From the NCBI GenBank assembly GCA_948890655.1, contig CAQTYU010000002.1:1-64000 (forward strand): a DNA stretch of 64,000 nt. The letters run 5' to 3'. Made by a program: the position numbers and the translations under genes. The notes beneath the pieces were generated by a model. It was not told where the DNA came from and ran no database searches. It worked only from the letters and a program-made list of their open reading frames with translations. The stretch comes from Christensenellaceae bacterium (GTDB taxonomy: Bacteria > Bacillota > Clostridia > Christensenellales > Borkfalkiaceae). Of this stretch, positions 43,305-52,586 are shown piece by piece. The stretch's first letter is position 1. Each line of letters begins with the position of its first letter.

Positions 43305-43990
43305 ATACCTATATAAAAGCAGTTGCCGCCCCGCGTGAAATTGTAGATAAAGCTGTCGGAATTTTAAGGGAAGCTTGCCCCGAAATTACGGTCAAACTCG
43401 ATTGTGTGTTCGGAGATTTGACTATGGAGATAGAGAAGAACTCCGCCGACCTTAAGGAGTTCGACAGGGCTTACCGCGAAGCGTTAATCTTGCTTAACGA
43501 TTACGTTTACGCGCTTGAAAACGTTCCGCTTGCCGATAGGCTAGTCCAGCTTTTAAAGCTCAGAAAGACAATGCTCAGCGTTGCAGAGTCCTTTACGGGC
43601 GGCGGCGTCGGGAAGAGAATCGTTGGGGTTTCAGGCGCAAGCGAAGTGTTTTTCGAGGGTTTGAATACTTACAGTAACCAATCTAAGATGTTAAGGCTCG
43701 GCGTTAAAGAAAGCACTCTGAAAAAATACGGCGCAGTATCCAAAGAATGCGCGTTCGAAATGGTCGAAGGACTGTTAAAAAGCGGTAATTGCGGGGTTTG
43801 CGTCGCAACGACGGGAATAGCGGGCCCCAAATCCGATAACACGAAAAAGCCTGTAGGGCTTATGTATATCGCCGTCGGGTATGAAGAGAGCGTAAAGGTA
43901 TACGAATACAATCTTAATGGCTCGCGGCAGGATATTACAGAAACGGCGATAAATATTGCGCTGTTTCATATTTTCAAATCGTTAAAATAA
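43301..43990 (+). CDS. CinA-family protein, nicotinamide-nucleotide amidase domain only
   Basis: The 229-residue protein contains the CinA C-terminal (PncC-type) deamidase domain (about 75-229; VAESFTGGGVGKRI, TGIAGPKSDNTKKPVGL), which hydrolyses NMN to nicotinate mononucleotide. It also keeps the small preceding alpha/beta subdomain, but lacks the N-terminal MoCF-like pyrophosphatase domain of full CinA (about 410 residues). Its ATG overlaps the pgsA stop. It precedes recA, the common cinA-recA arrangement of Gram-positive bacteria, and nadE follows recA. Confidence 0.88.
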   Translation: MNTYIKAVAAPREIVDKAVGILREACPEITVKLDCVFGDLTMEIEKNSADLKEFDRAYREALILLNDYVYALENVPLADRLVQLLKLRKTMLSVAESFTGGGVGKRIVGVSGASEVFFEGLNTYSNQSKMLRLGVKESTLKKYGAVSKECAFEMVEGLLKSGNCGVCVATTGIAGPKSDNTKKPVGLMYIAVGYEESVKVYEYNLNGSRQDITETAINIALFHIFKSLK

Positions 43991-44006
43991 TCAGAGGTAA
44001 AATATT

Positions 44007-45008
44007 ATGAATGAAGACAAAATCAAGGCACTCAACTCAACCATAGCGATGATTGAAAAGCAGTACGGCAAAGGCTCGATTATGAAGTTGGGCGAAACTG
44101 CTACAAACACGGATATAGAGGTCATTCCTACCGGCTGCCTTTCGCTCGACTTGGCGCTGGGCGTAGGCGGAGTTCCCCGCGGCAGGATTATGGAAATTTA
44201 CGGGCCTGAATCTTCGGGTAAAACGACCGTAGCTTTACATATAATCGCGGAAACGCAGAAACTCGGCGGGGTTGCGGCTTTTATCGACGCCGAGCACGCG
44301 CTTGACGCGCAATACGCGCACGCTCTCGGGGTGGATACGAACGAGCTCTATCTTTCTCAGCCCGACACAGGCGAACAGGCGCTCGATATATGCGAATCTC
44401 TCGTTCGTTCTAGTGCAGTCGATATTATCGTAATCGACTCAGTCGCGGCGCTCACGCCCAAGGCAGAAATCGAGGGTGATATGGGTGACTCTCACGTCGG
44501 ACTTCTTGCCCGCCTTATGTCGCAGGCTTTAAGGAAGTTAACCGCTATCACCAACCGCTCTAAAACCTGCGTAATTTTTATCAACCAATTGCGCGAAAAG
44601 GTTGGCGTAATGTTCGGCAACCCCGAAACAACCCCCGGCGGGAAGGCGCTTAAATATTTTGCTTCCTTGCGCCTTGATATAAGAAAGTCCGACGCTTTAA
44701 AGGGCGACAGCGGCATAATCGGCAACAGAACGAAGTGCAAGGTCGTTAAAAACAAGGTTGCGCCTCCTTTCAAGGTCGCGGAGTTCGACATAATTTACGG
44801 CGAGGGAATTTCACAGGAGGGTTGTCTTATCGACCTCGGCGTGGAATACGGAGTGCTTTCGAAGAGCGGTAGCTGGTTCAACTATAACGACGATAAACTT
44901 GCACAGGGTCGCGAAAAGCTTCGCGAACATTTGAAGCATAACCCTGAATTAAAAGCCGAAATCGAGGGCAAAATAAGAGAAGCGCATAAAGCCGCTCAAA
45001 GCAAATAA
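44007..45008 (+). CDS. recA: Recombinase RecA
   Basis: RecA forms filaments on single-stranded DNA for homologous recombination and SOS induction. The 333-residue protein has Walker [10 protein letters not shown] (about 66-74), the FIDAEHALD segment, and [22 protein letters not shown] in loop L2 (split here as [10 protein letters not shown] and NPETTPGG). The C-terminus is relatively short and basic rather than acidic. No LexA/SOS box was recognised upstream; it probably shares the ftsK-pgsA-cinA transcript. Confidence 0.98.
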   Translation: MNEDKIKALNSTIAMIEKQYGKGSIMKLGETATNTDIEVIPTGCLSLDLALGVGGVPRGRIMEIYGPESSGKTTVALHIIAETQKLGGVAAFIDAEHALDAQYAHALGVDTNELYLSQPDTGEQALDICESLVRSSAVDIIVIDSVAALTPKAEIEGDMGDSHVGLLARLMSQALRKLTAITNRSKTCVIFINQLREKVGVMFGNPETTPGGKALKYFASLRLDIRKSDALKGDSGIIGNRTKCKVVKNKVAPPFKVAEFDIIYGEGISQEGCLIDLGVEYGVLSKSGSWFNYNDDKLAQGREKLREHLKHNPELKAEIEGKIREAHKAAQSK

Positions 45009-45022
45009 AAAAGAAGGTATCA

Positions 45023-46963
45023 ATGAAATACGGTTTCGTTAAAGTCTGCGCCGCAACCCCCGAAATGCGGGTGGCGGACGTCGACTTCAACACACAAAAA
45101 ATAATTGAAGCTATAAAGATAAGCGCGGAGAACGGAAGTCAGCTTACCGTTTTCCCCGAGCTTTCTGTCTGCGGTTATACTTGCGGCGACCTGTTTAACC
45201 AGCCCGCGCTGATTTCCGCGTGCGAAAACGCAGTTAAAAAAATCGTAGAATCGACGCAAGGGATAAAAACCCTTGTGTTCGTCGGCGCGCCCGTAAGACA
45301 CGACGGTAAACTTTTCAACTGCGCAATTGCTATCCACAGCGGCAGAATTCTGGCTGTTATTCCGAAAACTTTTTTACCTAACTACGGTGAGTTTTACGAA
45401 AGGCGGCATTTTTCTTCCTCTGCGGAATCGATAACGGACTATATCGGGCTTATTGATAAGCAATTTGTGCCTTTTACAACTAAGGTTTTATTTATGGCAA
45501 GTAATTGCCCCGGCTTTACCGTGGCCGCCGAAATCTGCGAGGACTTGTGGACGGCGCAGTCGCCTTCTATAAATCACGCGCACAGAGGGGCGAACATTAT
45601 CGTAAACCTTTCGTGTAGCGACGAAACGGTCGGCAAAGCCGAATACAGAAGAACGCTAATAAAGGCGCAATCTGGCAAACTCGTCTGCGGCTACGTTTAC
45701 TGCGACGCAGGTGAGGGCGAAAGCTCGACTGATATGACTTTTGCCGGTCACAACGTAATTGCCGAAAACGGAAATATTCTCGCGGAAAGCAAACTGTTTG
45801 AAAACGGGCTTTTATATTCCGAAATCGACGTTGAAATGCTTGAAAACGAAAGAAGCAGAACGGCGGGGGTATATTATTCCGATTTAAAGGAAGAAAAGAA
45901 AGCGCATCCTGAAGATACGGGATATTACAGGTCTGTATTTACAACGTTTGAAAACGAAGACGATTTGACCCGTCAGTTTTCAAAAACTCCGTTCGTGCCC
46001 GAAGACGGCGCGACTTTATCCGAAAGAAGCGAGCTTGTTTTAACAATTCAGCAAAAAGGGCTTGAAAAACGGCTTAAACATACGGGTTCCAAGACCGTTT
46101 TAATAGGTATTTCGGGCGGGCTCGATTCCGCGCTTGCACTGCTTGTAACCTGCAGAGCTTTCCGTGCGCTTGGTAAAGATACTAAGGACGTTATCGCCGT
46201 CACTATGCCCGGTTACGGCACGACCCAAAAGACTAAGGGCAATTCCTTGAAGCTTATCAAGGCTTTGGGCGCAACCGCAAAAACTATACCTATTACAGGC
46301 AGTGTATTAAAACACTTTAAGGACATAGGTCACGACCCCGACAACAGGAACGTAACTTATGAAAACGCTCAGGCGCGTATGCGCACAATGATTTTAATGA
46401 ACTTGGCGAACGATACGGGCGGGCTTGTAATAGGTACTTGCGATTTAAGCGAAACGGCGCTCGGCTGGTCAACCTATAACGGTGACCATATGGCTATGTA
46501 CGGAGTGAACGCGTCTGTACCTAAAACTTTGGTAAAGCATCTTATTGCATACGAAGCGGACAAACTCGGCGGCGAAGTCAAGAAGATTTTAACTAGTATT
46601 TTGAATACCGAAATCAGCCCCGAATTGCTTCCACCCGACGAGGACGGTAATATCGCCCAAAAGACGGAAGACATTGTCGGTCCATATATTCTGCACGACT
46701 TCTTTATCTATTACGCAGTTCGCTATGCGTTCCCGCCCGCTAAGATAAAATATCTTGCGATGCAGGCTTTCAAGGGCGAATTCGACAAAAAAACGATAGA
46801 AAAATGGCTTAAAAGCTTTTACGAAAGATTTTTCAAGCACCAGTTCAAACGTTCGTGTATGCCTGACGGCGTAAAAGTCGGCTCGGTATCGCTTTCTCCC
46901 CGCGGAGACTGGCGAATGCCGTCGGACGCAGTTGCAAGCATTTGGCTTGATTTATTGAAATAA
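45023..46963 (+). CDS. nadE: Glutamine-dependent NAD+ synthetase
   Basis: NadE converts nicotinate adenine dinucleotide to NAD+. The 646-residue protein is the two-domain form: an N-terminal nitrilase-like glutaminase (about 1-300, with AEICEDLW carrying the catalytic Cys) and a C-terminal synthetase with the PP-loop ISGGLDSALAL (about 362-372). It follows recA by 14 bases; the nearby CinA-type amidase also feeds nicotinate nucleotides, so NAD recycling is grouped here. A terminator follows. Confidence 0.96.
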   Translation: MKYGFVKVCAATPEMRVADVDFNTQKIIEAIKISAENGSQLTVFPELSVCGYTCGDLFNQPALISACENAVKKIVESTQGIKTLVFVGAPVRHDGKLFNCAIAIHSGRILAVIPKTFLPNYGEFYERRHFSSSAESITDYIGLIDKQFVPFTTKVLFMASNCPGFTVAAEICEDLWTAQSPSINHAHRGANIIVNLSCSDETVGKAEYRRTLIKAQSGKLVCGYVYCDAGEGESSTDMTFAGHNVIAENGNILAESKLFENGLLYSEIDVEMLENERSRTAGVYYSDLKEEKKAHPEDTGYYRSVFTTFENEDDLTRQFSKTPFVPEDGATLSERSELVLTIQQKGLEKRLKHTGSKTVLIGISGGLDSALALLVTCRAFRALGKDTKDVIAVTMPGYGTTQKTKGNSLKLIKALGATAKTIPITGSVLKHFKDIGHDPDNRNVTYENAQARMRTMILMNLANDTGGLVIGTCDLSETALGWSTYNGDHMAMYGVNASVPKTLVKHLIAYEADKLGGEVKKILTSILNTEISPELLPPDEDGNIAQKTEDIVGPYILHDFFIYYAVRYAFPPAKIKYLAMQAFKGEFDKKTIEKWLKSFYERFFKHQFKRSCMPDGVKVGSVSLSPRGDWRMPSDAVASIWLDLLK

Positions 46964-46990
46964 AAAAAGCGGCGAAATGCCGCTTTTTTT
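46962..46990 (+). terminator. Terminator after nadE
   Basis: GCGGC-(5)-GCCGC stem with A7 before and T7 after, adjoining the stop codon. Confidence 0.88.
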
Positions 46991-47020
46991 AATATTGTAA
47001 AAACTATTTATTCTATTAAA

Positions 47021-47049
47021 TTGACTTTTCAGCGCCGCTGGTGTAAAAT
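47021..47049 (+). promoter_or_regulatory. rny promoter
   Basis: TTGACT (47021-47026), 17-base spacer, TAAAAT (47044-47049). A small TACTTC/GAAGTA hairpin lies in the leader. Confidence 0.65.
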
Positions 47050-47113
47050 ATAATAAGATATAAACTACTTCTTTGAAGTATCGTATATATTTAAATTTCA
47101 TCAGGAGGCTAAA

Positions 47114-48727
47114 ATGAACTTATTGGCATTTAGCAGCCTGTTTCTTGCGACCAACGTGCCGGCAATCGTCTTGGGCATAGTGCTCGGCGTCGTTGTTTGC
47201 CTTGCCGTAGCGGCGTTTTTCATTGGCGCAAAGCTCAAAGAAAAAAGTATCGAAAAAGAATTGGGCAGCGCTAAAGAAAGAACTGACAAATTCAGAGAAG
47301 ACGCAAAGCGTGACTGTGAAAACATCAGAAGCAAAGCTAATCTTGAAGCCGAAGAGCTTGTAAAGCGCAAATTGGCTGATTGCGACAAAGAATGTAAAGA
47401 AAAGAAACAGGAACTGCAAAAACAGGAACAAAGACTCGGACAAAAAGAGGACATTCTGTATAAGAAAGAAGAGGCGCTTTTAAAACAATCGGGCGACTTG
47501 GAACAGCAGAAGAAGTCACTTGAAAACAGAGAACACGAAGTAAAAAGGACTCAGGAAAAGGTAACTCATCAGCACGAACTTATGGTTCAAGAGCTTGAAA
47601 AGGTTGCCCAGCTGACAAAGGACGAAGCAAAGAAGCTTCTTTCCGAAGAAATTCTAGACGAAACGCGCCACGACGTCGCGTTACAGGTAAGGAATATCGA
47701 AGCCACCGCAAAGGAAGAAGCGACGAACGAAGCTAAAAAGATTATCTCGCTTGCCGTTCAGCGTTGCGCGGCGGACCACGCTTCGGAAATAACCGTTTCG
47801 GTCGTGCCCCTGCCCAGCGACGATATGAAGGCAAGACTTATCGGCAGAGAGGGTAGAAATATCCGCGCTATCGAGAACGCAACGGGTATCGAACTTATTA
47901 TCGACGATACTCCCGAAGTCGTAATTCTATCGGGTTTCGACCCCGTACGGCGCGAGATTGCAAGACTTACGCTTGAAAAGCTTATCACTGACGGCAGAAT
48001 TCATCCCGCAAGGATAGAAGAAACCGTCGAAAAGGTGAAAAAGGAAATGGACCAGGAAATCAAACAGGCGGGCGAAAGCGCGATGTTTGAAGTGGGAATT
48101 TTCGGCATTCACCCTGAACTTATAAAACTTTTAGGCAGACTTAAATACAGGACGAGCTACGGTCAGAACGTCTATAAACATTCTATAGAGGTTGCCCAGC
48201 TTGCAGGGCTTATGGCTCAGGAATTAGGGCTTGACGTAAACCTTGCAAAGCGTGCGGGTCTTTTGCACGATATAGGTAAAGCCGTTGACCACGAGCAGGA
48301 GGGTACGCACATTCAGCTCGGCGCCGACCTTGCCAAGAAGTACAGAGAGAGTAATAACGTAATTAATGCGATTGCGGCGCACCACGGCGACATCGAACCT
48401 AAGACGAGTGAAGCCGTACTCGTTGCGGCGGCGGATGCAATTTCGGGCGCACGCCCCGGTGCCAGAAGAGAAACGGGCACGAACTACGTCAAAAGGCTTG
48501 AAAAGCTCGAAGCTATTGCGGGCGACTTCCGCGGCGTGGACAAGTGCTACGCAATTCAGGCGGGCAGAGAAGTGCGCGTAATCGTCAAACCCGACCAGAT
48601 AGACGACGCGCAGACGATGTTCCTTGCAAAGGATATTGCAAAGAAAATCGAAGCAGAACTCGAATATCCCGGACAGATAAAAGTCAACGTTATAAGGGAA
48701 TTCAGAGCTTCCGAATTTGCAAAATAA
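47114..48727 (+). CDS. rny: Ribonuclease Y
   Basis: RNase Y is the membrane-bound endonuclease that starts mRNA decay in many Firmicutes. The 537-residue protein has one N-terminal transmembrane helix (about 10-35), a long charged coiled coil (about 36-190), a KH domain (about 230-290, [16 protein letters not shown]) and an HD domain ([22 protein letters not shown]). AGGAGG precedes the ATG. It is a single-gene unit with its own promoter and terminator. Confidence 0.97.
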   Translation: MNLLAFSSLFLATNVPAIVLGIVLGVVVCLAVAAFFIGAKLKEKSIEKELGSAKERTDKFREDAKRDCENIRSKANLEAEELVKRKLADCDKECKEKKQELQKQEQRLGQKEDILYKKEEALLKQSGDLEQQKKSLENREHEVKRTQEKVTHQHELMVQELEKVAQLTKDEAKKLLSEEILDETRHDVALQVRNIEATAKEEATNEAKKIISLAVQRCAADHASEITVSVVPLPSDDMKARLIGREGRNIRAIENATGIELIIDDTPEVVILSGFDPVRREIARLTLEKLITDGRIHPARIEETVEKVKKEMDQEIKQAGESAMFEVGIFGIHPELIKLLGRLKYRTSYGQNVYKHSIEVAQLAGLMAQELGLDVNLAKRAGLLHDIGKAVDHEQEGTHIQLGADLAKKYRESNNVINAIAAHHGDIEPKTSEAVLVAAADAISGARPGARRETGTNYVKRLEKLEAIAGDFRGVDKCYAIQAGREVRVIVKPDQIDDAQTMFLAKDIAKKIEAELEYPGQIKVNVIREFRASEFAK

Positions 48728-48732
48728 GTAAT

Positions 48733-48770
48733 AAAAAGCCGACGGCTAGATATAGACCGTCGGCTTTTTT
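48733..48770 (+). terminator. Terminator after rny
   Basis: A 13-bp stem (AAAAAGCCGACGG with its complement) and an 11-base loop, followed by T6. Confidence 0.92.
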
Positions 48771-48785
48771 AAGCGGTAAAACAAT

Positions 48786-50768
48786 ATGGTAATAACCAAT
48801 GTCATAAAGCAAGACGTTTCAGAAATTATCGAAGACGAAATTCACGGACTTTTGTACTGCATTGCATATTCAAACGTCATTGTTGTAAATTCGTCTACGG
48901 GCGAGCTTGTGGGCAAGTTTCTTGTAGGGCCGGAGATGGAACAGTTTTTCTTTGACGAAAACAAAGAGCTGTTTATTGTTAAAAGTTGGGGTAGCAGATT
49001 CAGGGCGTATAAGGTAAACGAATATTCAAAGCCCCTATGGAAGAAAAAACTTAAAGGCGATTGTGCAAGTAAATATGTTTACCGCGACGGCAAGTTCTAC
49101 GGTATTGCTGAAGCGTATATGGGCTGTAATTACGGTATCAGATATTTTATATTCGATATTCATACGCTTGAAGTCAAGTCCGAGGGGTATACAGGCAGTC
49201 TTTTTTCCAACAAAAAAGAACGCGAAAAATTAAAAGGCGAAATTCACGACATAGTTGAAAGCGAGTTGGCAAAATCCGAACAAAAAAGCGTAGTAATATA
49301 TAAAAAAGTCAATTCGGAAAAATACGCGCAAGTTCCTTCCGCAACTTTCTTGTATGCGAACGGCAAGTTCGATTTCGTAAATATGTGTGAAAAGTTTTAC
49401 ATCATTCCGCACGACGCGGAAATGCCGAAAGATTTCACCGCTGCAATCGAAAAGGATAAAGAAATTAAAGCTACTTTAAAACAGTTTGAAGAACATACGG
49501 TTTTTGAGGGTTGTTTGTTGCCGAACATAAAACACGGTGTCTTGTATTGTTTTAACGACGACAGAGTATCGGTATTTGATTTTAACAGCGGAAAATTTGT
49601 AAATAAAACGGATTTTATCTTGCCTGAATACGAAAAGCTGTCGCTTACCGACGACGGAGAGTTTGCTGTTTTTTCAAATAAGGGCGAATATATAATTTAC
49701 GACGTTAATAATTTCAAAGAGCCGTATTGGAAGATAGATTTCAATAATTGCGAGGGCGATTATCTCAGTTTGAATTTTCTCAATAAGAATAAAATTTATT
49801 GCGATAAGTCGGACTTTGTAAAAGCAGACGAAGAAGTCGAAGAACAGCTACAGAAATTGAAAGGTGAAAACGACGGTTACGGCCCCTCAAAATACGCAGA
49901 ATTGAACAAAAGAATTAAAACGGGTAACTATGATATAATAAATATCCCTTATAAAGAGTACTATTTCATTGCAGATATTAAAAATCGCGAACTACTTAAA
50001 ACGGAGTGCGGTTTTGTACATAGCGCGATTGTTACTTATTATCATATCTGGGGCGGCGACTTAAATAAAAATCCGCCTGAATTCTGGGAACAAGCTTTAG
50101 CCGAATACGAGGAACAGAGAAATGGGTCTAATAAGACAAAAGTTCCGAAAAAGTATAAAGATGCGGGCATTATGCTGTTGTACGAAACGGAAAATTCTGA
50201 ATTTTTAACTAAAAAGGGCGAGTTTGCCGTAGTGCCTAAACATAGTAAATATTGTTCTTCGCGCGAAATTTCCGATACGGACAATAATTCGGAAGAATAT
50301 GTCAAAGAACACGGTTTGACAAAGGAATACGTCGAAACGCACGACCCTTATGAAGTTATTGAAGCGGGTTATTATTGGGCGCTTGAAAGTCTGGAGAAAA
50401 AGTCTAAACGCGCAAACGTTTCACTTTACGATTATGTCGAAAACGGCGATATAAGCGATATTGAAAAAATTTTATACGCCGTAGGTTGGGCGCAGATATA
50501 TTCAGGCGACGAGGGCATAAGCGGGTATTTTATTAACGGCAACGCAATCGACAATAATTTACTTATCGAAGCTTTGAAGCTAATTGGCGCAACGCAAACG
50601 GCAAAGGCGGCGCAAAAGTGCTTAAAAGCAGTAGAAGCCTATAACAAAAAACAAAGTGCGTCGGACGAGTCGTACGAAAGGCTAACCGAAAAAATCGAAG
50701 AGCTTTGGGAAAATGCTGACGAAGAATATACAGAACTCGCCGTTGAATATCTGAAGAAATTAATATAA
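48786..50768 (+). CDS. Uncharacterised protein: beta-propeller-like N-terminus plus C-terminal DUF4375
   Basis: I do not know the function of this 660-residue soluble protein. Residues 1-430 are rich in short beta-strand repeats with phrases such as GLLYCIAYSNVIVVNSSTGE and GVLYCFNDDRVSVFDFNSG, suggesting a PQQ/WD-like propeller. Residues about 510-655 resemble DUF4375 (AVGWAQIYSGDEGISGYFIN, EALKLIGATQTAKAAQKC), the fold of the Neisseria DNA-mimic protein DMP19. The protein is acidic, with no signal peptide or membrane segment. No strong ribosome site is visible. It stands alone between two terminators. A sensor-plus-effector architecture is possible but not shown. Confidence 0.6.
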   Translation: MVITNVIKQDVSEIIEDEIHGLLYCIAYSNVIVVNSSTGELVGKFLVGPEMEQFFFDENKELFIVKSWGSRFRAYKVNEYSKPLWKKKLKGDCASKYVYRDGKFYGIAEAYMGCNYGIRYFIFDIHTLEVKSEGYTGSLFSNKKEREKLKGEIHDIVESELAKSEQKSVVIYKKVNSEKYAQVPSATFLYANGKFDFVNMCEKFYIIPHDAEMPKDFTAAIEKDKEIKATLKQFEEHTVFEGCLLPNIKHGVLYCFNDDRVSVFDFNSGKFVNKTDFILPEYEKLSLTDDGEFAVFSNKGEYIIYDVNNFKEPYWKIDFNNCEGDYLSLNFLNKNKIYCDKSDFVKADEEVEEQLQKLKGENDGYGPSKYAELNKRIKTGNYDIINIPYKEYYFIADIKNRELLKTECGFVHSAIVTYYHIWGGDLNKNPPEFWEQALAEYEEQRNGSNKTKVPKKYKDAGIMLLYETENSEFLTKKGEFAVVPKHSKYCSSREISDTDNNSEEYVKEHGLTKEYVETHDPYEVIEAGYYWALESLEKKSKRANVSLYDYVENGDISDIEKILYAVGWAQIYSGDEGISGYFINGNAIDNNLLIEALKLIGATQTAKAAQKCLKAVEAYNKKQSASDESYERLTEKIEELWENADEEYTELAVEYLKKLI

Positions 50769-50803
50769 AAAAGCGGCGGCGCATTATGCTCCGCCGCTTT
50801 TTC
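50767..50803. terminator. Bidirectional terminator between the DUF4375 gene and padR-TM
   Basis: AAAGCGGCGG pairs with CCGCCGCTTT (50770-50779 with 50791-50800), with A/T runs on both sides, between the two converging genes. Confidence 0.88.
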
Positions 50804-50807
50804 AATA

Positions 50808-52439
50808 TTATTTACTGAAAACATAGAAAATAGTTGCAAAAATCGGAATATTCAAAACGACAAGGCAAGGAATTATAATTTTAGCGGCAACGTCGCCCGC
50901 GCTCGCAAAATTCACGTTGAGCAATATCGACGTCACGAAAACTATAAGCATCAGCAAAATCGTAATTACGACTGTCGCTGTCAGATAAGAGTGGGAAGAG
51001 GGCTTCCTTGTGCACTTGCCGAAATCAGTTGTTGTCAGTATTCCGAATATAGCAAGCTGTGCGACCGCAACGGCAAGGATAACGAAAGGATACCCTATCG
51101 AAATTCCGTTTACCCCCAAAGAATCTTTAAAAGCAAGAGTCAAAGCGAACTCGAACAACAAAATTACGCCGACGATTAAAGAACACTTTAAAAGCGTGCT
51201 TCCGCGGTTGTATTTCTTTCTTCTTTTTCCCGAAACCGCATATTCCGAAGAATTGACCGTAAGCCCGTCCTTGCTCGCTTTTACGCTTGCGTCGTCGTAA
51301 GTTACCTGCACAGGAACTTTCTGAACGGCGGGTTGCTCGACTTCGGTGCGCTGTTTAACCGTCTTAACGAATAGGTTGTTTATAAGGTTTTTATAGTCGC
51401 GCTCGGGTTCTGGTCTGTTGTTGTAAATTAGCTTGTCCGTGTTTATGTTCTCGTAGTCGGGAACGGTAGGGGGTTCTTGAATCTCGTTCACGGGCTCGGA
51501 AATAAGCCGCAGATAGTTTTCGTGAATTCTGCGTTCCTCACTTATTCTGTCCGAAAAAGCGACGGGCTCGACAGGCTGAACGGGTTGCACTGTTCTTACG
51601 GGGTGTGCCGCGGGTTCGGGTTGAACGGAATTAGCGGCTTCCTGCGCAGGCGTTTCAATCACCTGTTGCATTCTGGAAATAACTTCCTGCATCTGCTGAA
51701 CGACCTCGTTCACCTGCTGAACCGTAACTTGCTGTTCTGCGTCGTTTACTACGGGCTGAACGGTAGCTTGCGGCTCGGCTTCGACAACGGCTTGAACAGG
51801 CTGAATCGACTGCGGCTCCGTCTGAACGGTTTCGTTCACGCTAATGGTAGCGGGTGCAGGTTCGAGTGCGGGGGCGGTTGCCGTAGAGTATTCGCCCTCG
51901 GGCTTTTCTTCCGCAGTGCGGGGTTCTTCCTCGTATTTCACCTCGCGTACAACCTTGATTTCTTCGTCCGCGTCGTCTTTAAGATTGGGCACGCGAGAGG
52001 TAGAGGTCTTTAAAATTTTGAAATCGACGGGGTTGGGCGCAGGCTGCGAGAAATCGAAATTTCTGTCCGAAATAAGGCTGTCTATGACCGTCCTCGAATA
52101 TTCCCATTCCGCCTGATTTTTTTCGGTAATTTCCCTTCCGCTGTCGGTGAGGGTGTAATACTTTCTTCTGCCGCCGCCTGAAACTTCCTCGGTCTTCCAG
52201 TACGCGTTAATGTAGCCTTGACTTTCAAGCCTTTTTAATGCGCTGTAAAGCGTGGGCTGTTTCAACGAATACTGCCCGTGGCTTTTGGATTCGATTTCCT
52301 CGATTATTTCATAGCCGTACTTGTCGCGCTCGTAAAGGGTGCGAAGTATTATGGTATTTATATGTCCGCGAATAAGGTCGGCGCTTATAGCGCTTTTATT
52401 TTCTTCTTCAACTTCTTCGTTTTTTAAGTCTTCTTCCAA
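50808..52439 (-). CDS. PadR-family regulator fused to a disordered linker and a four-helix membrane domain
   Basis: The 543-residue protein has an N-terminal PadR winged helix (about 20-115; LRTLYERDKYGYEIIEEIE, QPTLYSALKRLESQGYI, GGRRKYYTLTDSGRE). A low-complexity linker of about 290 residues rich in Gln, Pro, Val and Glu follows (repeats such as VQPVQPVEPV). The C-terminus has four transmembrane helices (about 425-447, 455-478, 487-511, 518-541). PadR proteins are normally soluble proteins of 100-190 residues, so this is a membrane-tethered DNA-binding protein. TTG start with GGAGGT 7 bases upstream. It is divergent from an acyl-ACP thioesterase, and a palindrome lies midway between the two promoters. 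The ligand or signal is unknown. Confidence 0.85.
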   Translation of the reverse strand: MEEDLKNEEVEEENKSAISADLIRGHINTIILRTLYERDKYGYEIIEEIESKSHGQYSLKQPTLYSALKRLESQGYINAYWKTEEVSGGGRRKYYTLTDSGREITEKNQAEWEYSRTVIDSLISDRNFDFSQPAPNPVDFKILKTSTSRVPNLKDDADEEIKVVREVKYEEEPRTAEEKPEGEYSTATAPALEPAPATISVNETVQTEPQSIQPVQAVVEAEPQATVQPVVNDAEQQVTVQQVNEVVQQMQEVISRMQQVIETPAQEAANSVQPEPAAHPVRTVQPVQPVEPVAFSDRISEERRIHENYLRLISEPVNEIQEPPTVPDYENINTDKLIYNNRPEPERDYKNLINNLFVKTVKQRTEVEQPAVQKVPVQVTYDDASVKASKDGLTVNSSEYAVSGKRRKKYNRGSTLLKCSLIVGVILLFEFALTLAFKDSLGVNGISIGYPFVILAVAVAQLAIFGILTTTDFGKCTRKPSSHSYLTATVVITILLMLIVFVTSILLNVNFASAGDVAAKIIIPCLVVLNIPIFATIFYVFSK

Positions 52440-52459
52440 GGTGTGTACCTCCGTAGTTT

Positions 52460-52488
52460 ATTTTATCACAATATGCGCTTCAAGTCAA
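52460..52488 (-). promoter_or_regulatory. Promoter of the PadR-membrane gene
   Basis: On the minus strand: TTGACT (52488-52483), 17-base spacer, TAAAAT (52465-52460). Confidence 0.68.
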
Positions 52489-52512
52489 TGATTTAAGTGA
52501 AATAAGTAGTAC

Positions 52513-52525
52513 TATGTCACACATA
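52513..52525. promoter_or_regulatory. Candidate PadR operator
   Basis: TATGT-CAC-ACATA, a perfect inverted repeat of the ATGT/ACAT type favoured by PadR proteins. It is 24 bases from the -35 of the PadR gene on one side and 24 bases from the -35 of the thioesterase gene on the other. Confidence 0.5.
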
Positions 52526-52549
52526 ATCGTATAAAATTCGGGCAAATTG

Positions 52550-52579
52550 TTGGACTTTTTGTCTGCGGTTTGCTAAAAT
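52550..52579 (+). promoter_or_regulatory. Thioesterase promoter
   Basis: TTGGAC (52550-52555), 18-base spacer, TAAAAT (52574-52579). The ATG follows after 7 bases, which places transcription start at or next to the start codon. Confidence 0.6.
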
Positions 52580-52586
52580 TCAAAGT

